Below, piece by piece: positions 8,126 to 15,166 of a stretch of 64,000 bases of DNA. The stretch is from positions 496,001 through 560,000 of the forward strand of contig NZ_LFXJ01000005.1 in the NCBI RefSeq assembly GCF_001183605.1, read 5' to 3'. Under the pieces are notes generated by a model. The model worked only from the letters and a program-made list of their open reading frames with translations. It was not told where the DNA came from and did no database searches. The stretch comes from Lysinibacillus xylanilyticus (GTDB taxonomy: Bacteria; Bacillota; Bacilli; Bacillales_A; Planococcaceae). Position 1 is the first letter of the stretch; every line of letters starts with the position of its first letter. Position numbers and translations under genes: made by a program.

Positions 8126-8367
8126 ATTTCAAAAAATTATTTTGCAAAGCTTTTTTAGGTCATGGGTTGTTGTGTTTACTGAATTTCTACACACTTGAAA
8201 ATAAGTAAAAATATTTTTTGACGAAAAAAACTTTTCAAACGAATGATTATTTTTGAATAGTCTTTTTAAATAGAATTTTTGTTAAATTTGATATTTTGTA
8301 TATTTTATTATTGCTTCAAAAGTATTTTTAGATTTTGGGGGAGGGAACTATATGAGTAGTTATAAGT

Positions 8368-8640
8368 ATGAAATTAAAAACAATTGATACACATACTGTA
8401 GGGGAATCAACACGTATTGTTGTAGATAGATTTCCAAAAATTGTTGGCGAAACAATGATGGAAAAGAAAAACTTCGTAAAGGAAAATTATGACCATTTAC
8501 GAAAGTTACTAATGAATGAACCTCGTGGGCACAAAGATATGTTTGGTTCTATTCTAGTTGAGCCAATTAATAAACAGTGTGATATTGGCTCTTACTTGAA
8601 CATGTGTGGACGAAGGACTATTGGCATGGTCATTGTGTGA
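8368..8640 (+). pseudogene. Proline racemase family, N-terminal remnant
   Basis: The frame starts with TIDTHTVGESTRIVV, the typical start of proline racemase/hydroxyproline epimerase, and carries EPRGHKDMFGSILVEP and LNMCG with the first catalytic cysteine. The stretch that normally precedes NMCG (containing the F-M-D-G-G type motif) is deleted. The residue after NMCG should be His but is Arg, and the frame stops at a TGA 90 codons in, whereas the family is about 330 residues. A strong ribosome site feeds an ATG at 8352 in another frame, so a small frameshift near the start is also likely. It is a dead gene; the second half is missing and replaced by a transporter tail (8641-9030). Confidence 0.8.
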
Positions 8641-9030
8641 TTATACCTAGAATTCATATTTGTTTTCTCATTACTAGGTGTTGTATTTACAAACTTTGGT
8701 TTAACAAAGATGTTATCGATGTCTTCACCAATATTAATGCTTTTAAATCCAATTTCTATTACTTTGATCATCCTTATTTTTACAGAAAAATGGTTTGGCG
8801 GTGCACAAAGTGTATATGTAGGCACGATGATAGGTACTGCACTTATAGCAATATTAGATGCATTAAAGGATGCTAATATTATGGTAGAGCAAATTAACTC
8901 TACATTTGGCTTTATTCCATTATTCACATCAGGTGCAGGTTGGATAATTACAGGCCTGTTAGGTGCTATTATTGGCTATATTTTTAGCAATAAAAGTGTT
9001 GTGCATAGTAGTAAAAGTGTATCAAATTAA
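8641..9030 (+). pseudogene. BrnQ-type branched-chain amino acid carrier, C-terminal remnant
   Basis: Immediately after the TGA that ends the racemase remnant, and in the same frame, translation gives about 129 residues of membrane protein: helices around VFSLLGVVFTNFG, SPILMLLNPISITLIIL, GTMIGTALIAILDAL, and a last helix GWIITGLLGAIIGYIF. This resembles the last three or four helices of the BrnQ/LIV-II family, which is normally about 440 residues. It lacks its own start and ribosome site; an internal ATG at 8710 exists. It appears to have been joined to the racemase fragment by a deletion. Confidence 0.7.
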
Positions 9031-9091
9031 GTAAAACAATTGTATCATAACACTCGCATTTAAAATGTTGTTGAATGTGCCTTTTACTTTA

Positions 9092-9119
9092 AAAAGTCAC
9101 ATTTTTAATTGTGACTTTT
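9092..9119. terminator. Hairpin terminator after the BrnQ remnant
   Basis: AAAAGTCAC (9092-9100) and GTGACTTTT (9111-9119) form a stem with a T-rich loop and A/T flanks; it could work in either direction. Confidence 0.55.
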
Positions 9120-9216
9120 AAACAATTAGAGGGAGGATTTTGAACTTTTTTTTGTGGAATGATCAAAATCATTGCAGGTATTTTCACTAAATCGAAACCA
9201 ATAATACTTCTATTCG

Positions 9217-9256
9217 CTCTATTTCAGCGGGTGTCTAAACACTCGCTGAAATAGAG
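9217..9256. repeat. 18-bp inverted repeat, near-perfect long hairpin
   Basis: Arms 9217-9234 and 9239-9256 pair over 18 bp with one G-U and a 4-nt loop (CTCTATTTCAGCG...). No U-tract follows. The 9031-9464 gap also contains a degenerate copy of the dispersed repeat near 9284-9330 and the promoter of the next gene. Confidence 0.7.
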
Positions 9257-9283
9257 GAACTCAGGCTAAGAACTTAACATCGT

Positions 9284-9330
9284 ACCGCTTCGTTGGTCCT
9301 ACGCTTTTGCACAAAAGACATTTGTTGGCC
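9284..9330 (+). repeat. Degenerate copy of dispersed repeat A
   Basis: CGCTTCG, a variable part, CGCTTTTGCACAAAAGACATTTG resembles the 36-bp unit GCTGCCGCTTCGCTTTCGCAACAGAAAACATTTG tandemly repeated before proC (55026). Low identity in the centre, so it is a weakly supported family member. Confidence 0.4.
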
Positions 9331-9400
9331 TAAAGACCCAGGCGGAATACAAAAAGAAATAGAAGGAAACTACTGTTTTTGGAAAAATCTAGATGCATTA

Positions 9401-9429
9401 TTCATCTTCCTAAAAGTTGGTAGTATAAT
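9401..9429 (+). promoter_or_regulatory. Candidate promoter of the DUF4261 gene
   Basis: TTCATC (9401-9406), 17 bp, TATAAT (9424-9429), with AAGGAGAGG and the ATG at 9465 shortly after. Confidence 0.5.
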
Positions 9430-9464
9430 TGTAGAATCATATTATTCAAAAAGGAGAGGAATTA

Positions 9465-10592
9465 ATGACAGCTCAACAACAAGCAGCGATGCAATCCATG
9501 ATTGACTGGCTTGCAGATGAACGCGAACTCGGGAAACAACCTAGCAAAATAGAAATTGCAGGAGAGTTTGATTTACATGATATGCATTACTATATATTTA
9601 AGTATAAAAAAGCAATGCTCGGAAAATGGCTCCTTGGCGTATGTGGAGGCTATGAGGACCCGTCTGACACCGAGCATTGCGGCCATATATTCAGCGAGAT
9701 GCAACCTTATGACCCTGCGACTGCAGAGCAAGAAGCTGTAAAGACGGTAGAATTAATCCGAGAATATTGGATGCAGCAGGCTGCAGCATATGAAGCTGGC
9801 CAGTCCATGGAGGACGAGACGGAAACGCAAGACAATGGTTCTGGTATTTTTAACGGGTTCGTTCTGCTTAACTCTGCAGAATGTGATATTGATCAGATAA
9901 AAGCCAACCTTTTGAATGATTGGAACATCACCTGCTCGTCAGAAGAGGATGAGGAAAACGCCGAAGAAACAAATGAAGGAACACTGGTCTTTGAAGTGGA
10001 CGACTGCATGTTAGCGGTAAGTTTTGTCGATGCTCCTATACCAGATGGTGAGGCTGAGCATTATGCACAGGGAAACTACATGTGGAAGGAAGCCGTGGAG
10101 GTTACTCAAACGCATGTAGCTCAAATCATCCTGGCTGCATTTACTCGCTCCGGCTCCCCTTTGGACAGTGGCAGGCTATACACTAAGCTGGCTGCCAGTT
10201 GTTTAAAGCTTCCTAACGCAATAGGGATCTATACATGCGGCACCGTATTTCAGCCTGAACTTTTTTGGGATATGGCTGAAATCATGAAGAATGACGATAT
10301 GTTTCCTTTACTGAATCTGGTTTATTTCGGCCTTGTCGGAACGGAGACCGGGGTAGATGGATATACTTATGGGTTAAAAGCCTTTGGCAAGGATGAAATT
10401 GAAATTTTGGACAGTCAAGCATCTCCTGCCGAACTGCGTGATTTTTTGATTACGATTTCCGGATATATTGTAGAAGAGAATGTCACTTTAAGGGATGGAG
10501 AAACGATCGGCTTCTCAGCAGAGCAAAAACTGCCGATTTCCCGTTCTGAGGGAGTTTATGTCGATGGGGATACTCTTAAAATCAAATACTAA
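9465..10592 (+). CDS. DUF4261-like protein, unknown function
   Basis: A 375-residue acidic soluble protein with no signal peptide. The N-terminal ~110 residues (QQAAMQSMIDWLADERELGK..., then HYYIFKYKKAMLGKWLLGVCGGYE) look like a separate domain. After an acidic linker, the C-terminal ~240 residues begin FNGFVLLNSAECDIDQIKANL and include a LPNAIGIYTCGTVFQPELF segment and YTYGLKAFGKDEIEIL, which resembles the DUF4261 fold found in Bacillus and Paenibacillus immunity-like or uncharacterised proteins. Base composition is visibly richer in G+C than the neighbours, which suggests acquisition from another Bacillota. The start has a near-ideal AAGGAGAGG. It is monocistronic and ends at a terminator. 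No toxin gene is adjacent. Confidence 0.6.
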   Translation: MTAQQQAAMQSMIDWLADERELGKQPSKIEIAGEFDLHDMHYYIFKYKKAMLGKWLLGVCGGYEDPSDTEHCGHIFSEMQPYDPATAEQEAVKTVELIREYWMQQAAAYEAGQSMEDETETQDNGSGIFNGFVLLNSAECDIDQIKANLLNDWNITCSSEEDEENAEETNEGTLVFEVDDCMLAVSFVDAPIPDGEAEHYAQGNYMWKEAVEVTQTHVAQIILAAFTRSGSPLDSGRLYTKLAASCLKLPNAIGIYTCGTVFQPELFWDMAEIMKNDDMFPLLNLVYFGLVGTETGVDGYTYGLKAFGKDEIEILDSQASPAELRDFLITISGYIVEENVTLRDGETIGFSAEQKLPISRSEGVYVDGDTLKIKY

Positions 10593-10602
10593 TTTCATGC
10601 CG

Positions 10603-10630
10603 AAAAGACACCGTAGTAGGTGTCTTTTTA
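10603..10630 (+). terminator. Terminator after the DUF4261-like gene
   Basis: Perfect 10-nt arms AAAAGACACC / GGTGTCTTTT (10603-10612, 10619-10628), with T-rich tail. Confidence 0.85.
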
Positions 10631-10645
10631 TGCTTCATAATCAAA

Positions 10646-10830
10646 TTAACTAATCGCGAATTCCAATCGTAAGTGAGGGATACCATCGATTTCAATCTTT
10701 ATGATGTCAGCTTTATAGTATTTTGAAATGCTCCAACCAATTAAAACACCTTCTACATTTGTATAGCCTAAAAAACTTTTGGTCGAACCATTATTACGTG
10801 TGGAACCTCCAAACTTATTTGAAATAATGA
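10646..10830 (-). pseudogene. Orphan C-terminal coding remnant, family unknown
   Basis: On the minus strand a frame ending in TAA at 10646-10648 stays open back into the end of the reductase gene. It reads about 57 protein-like residues containing GGSTRNNGSTKSFLGYTN, VLIGWSISKYYKADIIKIEID and LRLEFAIS. It has no start codon with ribosome site. It looks like the tail of a gene whose front was replaced when the reductase gene arrived or rearranged here. I do not recognise the family. Confidence 0.4.
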
Positions 10831-11669
10831 GGATATATATCTTTTTGCTGCCATATCCAGTTTTTCATCTCAAGGATCATTTCCTCATAGCTAGGTACTG
10901 TAAATGAAAAATCATTTCGTGTGTTGACTAGTGTTTTATCAATTTTTACGAGCTGATATGGTAGGATGACTACTTTATTTTCCTTGAAATGCGTATTGAA
11001 TAATTGCAGTAAATCAAACTTAGAAATACTACTATTATTGACGAGGTGGTAGAGGCCTGTTGTACCTTCAATTGCTGCACGTTCAATTGCTTTTGCTAAT
11101 GTTAGGGTAGTAACTCCGGTCCATATTGCGCCAGTATAGCCGTTAATAGTATCGTGTTGCTTCATAAACCAATTAAAGAGGCCTATACCATCCTCTTTCA
11201 TATCAGGGCCGATAATAGAGTTACGAAACGTCAGGTGTTGAGTGCTTTCAATTTCTCCTAATCCCTTCGTACGATCATAAAAGGTTTCCCCATCGCGAAG
11301 GCTTTTTTCATAATAGGGAGCGGTTTTTCCTGAGAATACACAATCCGTACTCAAATGAATAAGCTTGGTTTTCCTGTTTTTTAATAAAGATACAATGGCA
11401 TGAGGCAAATAACTATTGAGAAATATGCTTTTCTCACGGTCGGTATCACAGGCATCATTTAAAACACCGATACAATTGACTACAACATCATAGTCGTAAT
11501 CTAGTAATAGTGTCCTTAAAAAATTTGAATCAGTAATATCTCCCGTAATATTTTTTCCGTATGAAAAGGTTGTTCGTGAATAGGTTGTTACATCATGCCC
11601 TTGAGAGCATAAATAGAGTGAAATCGTGTGGCCAGCCATTCCAGTAGCTCCAAGAACTAAAAATTTCAA
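10815..11669 (-). CDS. RmlD-like NAD(P)-dependent sugar-nucleotide reductase
   Basis: An extended SDR of 284 residues: Rossmann motif GATGMAGH near residue 8, the GDITDSNFL acidic patch, NCIGVLND, STDCVFSGK near 105, and the active-site YxxxK as YDRTKGLGE near 130. The family includes dTDP-4-dehydrorhamnose reductase and the reductases that follow UDP-GlcNAc 4,6-dehydratases. Next to the dehydratase upstream it most likely reduces the 4-keto-6-deoxy sugar. The start is the TTG at 11669, which overlaps the stop of the dehydratase (TTGA) and has GGGAGG 5 nt before; a longer ATG form at 11687 lies within the ribosome site and is less likely. Translationally coupled. Confidence 0.75.
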   Translation of the reverse strand: MKFLVLGATGMAGHTISLYLCSQGHDVTTYSRTTFSYGKNITGDITDSNFLRTLLLDYDYDVVVNCIGVLNDACDTDREKSIFLNSYLPHAIVSLLKNRKTKLIHLSTDCVFSGKTAPYYEKSLRDGETFYDRTKGLGEIESTQHLTFRNSIIGPDMKEDGIGLFNWFMKQHDTINGYTGAIWTGVTTLTLAKAIERAAIEGTTGLYHLVNNSSISKFDLLQLFNTHFKENKVVILPYQLVKIDKTLVNTRNDFSFTVPSYEEMILEMKNWIWQQKDIYPHYFK

Positions 11670-12694
11670 GGTTTTCCTCCCATCCAATTACGTAATTCTT
11701 CTTGAACAAGAGGGAGCTTTAACAATTTTTCCTTTATTTCAGTGACGGACAGTATTTTCGTATTAGTAGAGTTATATTCATCGGTTAACGTTATTTTTGG
11801 AGAGCCCTCATCAAGATATTTTCCATAATTTAAATCCCGATTATCGGCAGGGATTCTATAAAAATTCCCCATATCAATGGCTTTTGCAGCTTCTTCTTTT
11901 GTTAATAACACTTCATAAATCTTTTCACCATGCCGTGTTCCGATAATTTGTATATTATTTTGAGCTTGAAAAATTTCGAGAAGGGCCTGGGCTAAATCCT
12001 CAATGTAGGCAGCTGGTGATTTTTGCACCATAATGTCCCCGTTGTCAGCGTGGGAGAAGGCGTATAAAACTAATTCTACTGCCTCATCGAGACTCATCAT
12101 AAAGCGTGTCATTTTTGGATCTGTAATAGTCAATGGCTTGCCAGCTTTAATTTGTTCAATAAATAAAGGGATAACAGAGCCTCGTGAAGCCATCACATTG
12201 CCGTATCGTGTACCGCAAATCAATGTTTTATCTGAATGAACCATTCTTGATTTAGCAATAAACGTTTTTTCCATCATGGCCTTTGAAATTCCCATTGCGT
12301 TAACTGGATAAGCAGCCTTATCAGTAGATAGGCAAATAATTTTTTTAACGCCTGCTTGAATAGCAACAGTTAAAACATTATCAGTACCTAGTATGTTTGT
12401 CTTAACTGCTTCCAGTGGGAAAAATTCACAAGAGGGGACTTGCTTAAGAGCGGCAGCATGAAAAATAAAGTCAACATCATACATTGCATTGTGAATACTT
12501 TGGATATCACGTACATCGCCAATAAAAAATTTGATTTTCGGATGTTGATAGAGTTTACGCATATCATCTTGCTTTTTCTCATCTCTTGAAAAGATGCGAA
12601 TTTCCTTAATGTCGGTATTCAAAAATTTCCTTAATACCGCATTACCAAAAGATCCGGTGCCCCCTGTTATGAGAAGAACTTTATCTTTAAACAT
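11666..12694 (-). CDS. UDP-GlcNAc 4,6-dehydratase (CapE/FlaA1-type)
   Basis: 342 residues. It shows the extended-SDR NAD motif GGTGSFGNAVL near residue 11, the FSRDEKKQDDM block, FIGDVRDIQS, HAAALKQVP near 85, and the altered catalytic motif in which MGISKAMMEK carries the lysine with Met in place of Tyr, characteristic of the CapE/PglF/FlaA1 family. Further blocks are RYGNVMASRGSVIPLF and GTRHGEKIYEVLL. Soluble (no membrane domain), so CapE or FlaA1 rather than PglF type. It makes a UDP-4-keto-6-deoxy-HexNAc, the first step to QuiNAc-, FucNAc- or pseudaminic-type sugars. The neighbouring reductase suggests a 6-deoxy-HexNAc. No separate 2-epimerase is visible. Confidence 0.85.
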   Translation of the reverse strand: MFKDKVLLITGGTGSFGNAVLRKFLNTDIKEIRIFSRDEKKQDDMRKLYQHPKIKFFIGDVRDIQSIHNAMYDVDFIFHAAALKQVPSCEFFPLEAVKTNILGTDNVLTVAIQAGVKKIICLSTDKAAYPVNAMGISKAMMEKTFIAKSRMVHSDKTLICGTRYGNVMASRGSVIPLFIEQIKAGKPLTITDPKMTRFMMSLDEAVELVLYAFSHADNGDIMVQKSPAAYIEDLAQALLEIFQAQNNIQIIGTRHGEKIYEVLLTKEEAAKAIDMGNFYRIPADNRDLNYGKYLDEGSPKITLTDEYNSTNTKILSVTEIKEKLLKLPLVQEELRNWMGGKP

Positions 12695-12733
12695 TGTAGT
12701 GTCTCACACCTTCTACATGCATCGAGTAATGAT

Positions 12734-13333
12734 TCATTTTAATCCTCTTCGATGTAAATCGTATTCAGAATTCTCTCTTGGGAAGTTATACCAATATGCC
12801 AATTCATTTGTATATTTGCTCGTCGGGTTTTTATCCATTAAGGCACAGTTAAAATCCCAATCCCCAGCAATATCTTTTCTTATGGTAAAGGTTGCATCCC
12901 CTATAAAACTTCTTCGAATAATTTTAAATTGACCAGGTAATGTGTATCGATTAGATTCATCTTTAAAAAATGCATAGCCAGCTTTTGTTAGCATGTTGTA
13001 GTAGTAAACATCAAACTGACCATCAACTTGGGATAAGACGTTTCGAATAGCGGGTAAATAGTGATCATCACTATCAATGATAGCTATATAATCACCTGTA
13101 GCTTCTGCGATACATCGATTATAGGCTACACTAGCACCTAAATTAGTTGGATGGTTAATTATTTTTAAGGCAGGACAGCTTTTTTGATAGTCCTCTAATA
13201 GGGCTAAAGTATTGTCGGTTGAGCCGTCATCGCAAACGATAATTTCATAGGCGTATTCTTTCGGGATACTTTCTAACATTGTTAATATCCACTCTTCACT
13301 ATTGTAGGCAGGTGATAAAAAGCTAATTTTCAT
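12734..13333 (-). CDS. Family 2 glycosyltransferase (short)
   Basis: A 199-residue GT-A enzyme. It contains SPAYNSEEWI at the start, the nucleotide-binding VCDDGSTDNT near residue 35, NLGASVAYNRCI near 65 and the metal-binding DSDD near 86. It is shorter than usual GT2 enzymes (250-330), but the catalytic half is intact and the end lies at a normal stop, so it may be a compact enzyme. It precedes the dehydratase gene by 39 nt on the same strand and probably transfers the deoxy sugar or a core sugar to a cell-surface polymer. Confidence 0.8.
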   Translation of the reverse strand: MKISFLSPAYNSEEWILTMLESIPKEYAYEIIVCDDGSTDNTLALLEDYQKSCPALKIINHPTNLGASVAYNRCIAEATGDYIAIIDSDDHYLPAIRNVLSQVDGQFDVYYYNMLTKAGYAFFKDESNRYTLPGQFKIIRRSFIGDATFTIRKDIAGDWDFNCALMDKNPTSKYTNELAYWYNFPRENSEYDLHRRGLK

Positions 13334-13622
13334 GTAAAACCTCGATTCTTTTATAGTTATTAGGAATAGACATAAGTCGGAGTTTTATAAAGTCTAATGC
13401 TGTTAGTTTTGATTGACATAGAGGATTCTTTATTACAATATGCATTGCAAGAGTTGGTGTGTGGGCAATTATTTACATTTGTTAGTTATTTAAAAGAGAG
13501 AAAACATTTTAAAAATAAGGTGATTTTACTAGTGTATTCACGGTGTTTATACTATTCTTTTCACGTTATTAAGCGAGATATCATAATTTAATGAAGTACT
13601 TCATTTTAAAAAGGGGGATGTT

Positions 13623-14720
13623 ATGTCAAAAAAGATTGCCTTCATATGTAGCGTGGAATCATATAAGCTCTCCGACGCACATATTTTTAAAGATTTGTGC
13701 CTTGTTCCTATATTGTTAGGTGAATATTTAGGCTATGATGTTAGTATTTTAACGACTGAAATGAATGAAGCATTATTAAAACAAACCTTTCCTTCAGTTA
13801 CTTTTCAACATATTCCGTTTGGGGATGACTATGTTGCTAATATGAATACCTATTTAATAGAGCATGCGAGGGACATTGATATTGCATTTGCAATTGGGCC
13901 GTATCCATCGTATTTGTCGATATTAAAAACCTATAAAAAATATAATCCGAACGGAAAAATTTATATGAAATTAGATGTTAATCGGTTTTGGTTAAATCGA
14001 TTGAAAACCTATCCTTACTTTACGGAGTTACTCCAGCTTTGTGATGTATTGTCCTCTGAAGGTGAATCCATTCAAAACTCTATTCATGAATTTTCAAATT
14101 TAGATATTAAACGTATTCCAAATGGTTTTTATGAGCTGTTTCAAACAGAGCCTGTTTTATTTAACGAGAAAGAAAATAGAATATTAACGGTTGGTCGTTT
14201 AGATGCTCCTGAAAAACAAGTTCTTTTAGCTGTAAAAGCATTTTTAGCAGCACAACTTTCAGATTGGGAGTTTCGGTTAGTGGGACCAATGTCAGAGGCG
14301 TTTAGACAGGAGCTGTCGAACGTACTTGATGGAAATCCATTCGCGGCACAGGTCACTATTTTGGGACCGATTTATGATAAGGTACAACTGGAGGAAGAGT
14401 ATAGAAAGGCTAAAATTTTTTGCCTTACCTCCTTAGTAGAATGCTATGCTCATGTCTTTGCTGAGGCCGCAAAGAATGGTTGTTATATCGTTACGACTGA
14501 TGTAGATGGGGCTGCGGATATTACCCATAATCAACGCTATGGGACAATTCATCCGACACATGATTGGCAAAGTGTTGGACGGACATTGCAGCTAGTAACA
14601 AAACAGGAAGTTTTATTAGCTGATACATGCGAACATCTCCAAGCATTCGCAAGAGCGGAATTAAATTGGAGAAATATTGTGCAAAAAGTGGCTGAATATT
14701 TAGGGGAAAAGAAAAGTTAA
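13623..14720 (+). CDS. Family 4 glycosyltransferase
   Basis: 365 residues in a GT-B layout. The C-terminal half has LTVGRLDAPEKQ near 190, RLVGPM near 220, and the GT4 donor-binding block CLTSLVECYAHVFAEAAKNG with the E-x7-E pattern near 280, then DVDGAADI. The N-terminal half has an SVESYKLSDAHIF start and FAIGPYPSYLSIL. Divergent from the GT2-dehydratase-reductase genes; the four probably act on the same surface glycan. Ribosome site GGGGGATG. It ends at a terminator at 14902. Confidence 0.8.
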   Translation: MSKKIAFICSVESYKLSDAHIFKDLCLVPILLGEYLGYDVSILTTEMNEALLKQTFPSVTFQHIPFGDDYVANMNTYLIEHARDIDIAFAIGPYPSYLSILKTYKKYNPNGKIYMKLDVNRFWLNRLKTYPYFTELLQLCDVLSSEGESIQNSIHEFSNLDIKRIPNGFYELFQTEPVLFNEKENRILTVGRLDAPEKQVLLAVKAFLAAQLSDWEFRLVGPMSEAFRQELSNVLDGNPFAAQVTILGPIYDKVQLEEEYRKAKIFCLTSLVECYAHVFAEAAKNGCYIVTTDVDGAADITHNQRYGTIHPTHDWQSVGRTLQLVTKQEVLLADTCEHLQAFARAELNWRNIVQKVAEYLGEKKS

Positions 14721-14772
14721 ATTAGTTCTTTATAATGATAATTTCGACCTAAACAAATGCTATTTATAGAAA

Positions 14773-14872
14773 ATGATTGGAGTGAAGACAGGGCGACTCC
14801 TTGAAGATTAGAGAGACTAGTAGGGGAACGAGGTTAACAGCATCATACACTTTCGTGATAAACCCCTCGTTC
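14773..14872 (+). repeat. Copy of dispersed repeat B plus hairpin
   Basis: GATTGGAGTGAAGACAGGGCGACTCCTTGAAGATTAG at 14776-14812 matches a copy at 50847-50883 (GATTGGAGTGGAGATTGGGCGACTCCTTGGGGATTAG) with few differences. A following stem GAACGAGGTT / AACCCCTCGTTC with one bulge closes the unit. This is an intergenic repeat type common in Bacillaceae genomes. Confidence 0.65.
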
Positions 14873-14901
14873 TGGTGAATAATACATTAATGCATAAAAA
14901 T

Positions 14902-14940
14902 ATCCCCTAGATTTTTCATCATCTAGGGGATATTCCTTTT
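14902..14940 (+). terminator. Terminator after the GT4 gene
   Basis: Perfect 11-nt arms ATCCCCTAGAT / ATCTAGGGGAT (14902-14912, 14921-14931), then ATTCCTTTT. A degenerate dispersed-repeat-A motif (CTGTACAGAAAGCGAAGCGACT) follows near 15034-15055; nothing else was seen up to 15130. Confidence 0.8.
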
Positions 14941-15129
14941 ACACTACCTTCAACCGAAAATTCTATTATTCTACTTCGTTTTTCAGCCCAAGAGTGTATC
15001 TTAGTTTATCCCGCATTAACGGGCAGTAATTTTTCTGTACAGAAAGCGAAGCGACTCCTACCTCAAAACTAGCAAAGGTATTAGGTGTGTGATGAACTGC
15101 CCGTAAACGCCTGATTGGTGAAAACTAAT

Positions 15130-15160
15130 AATCAGTGGGGATGAAAAATCCCCACTGATT
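15130..15160 (-). terminator. Terminator-like hairpin of the protease gene
   Basis: Perfect 13-nt arms (15130-15142, 15148-15160) with a 5-nt loop lie directly after the protease stop codon. The U-tract is short on the minus strand. Confidence 0.6.
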
Positions 15161-15166
15161 AAAGTC

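Noticed and set aside
13397-13591. 64-codon frame before the GT4 gene
   Set aside because: No ribosome site, hydrophobic random composition, no motif.
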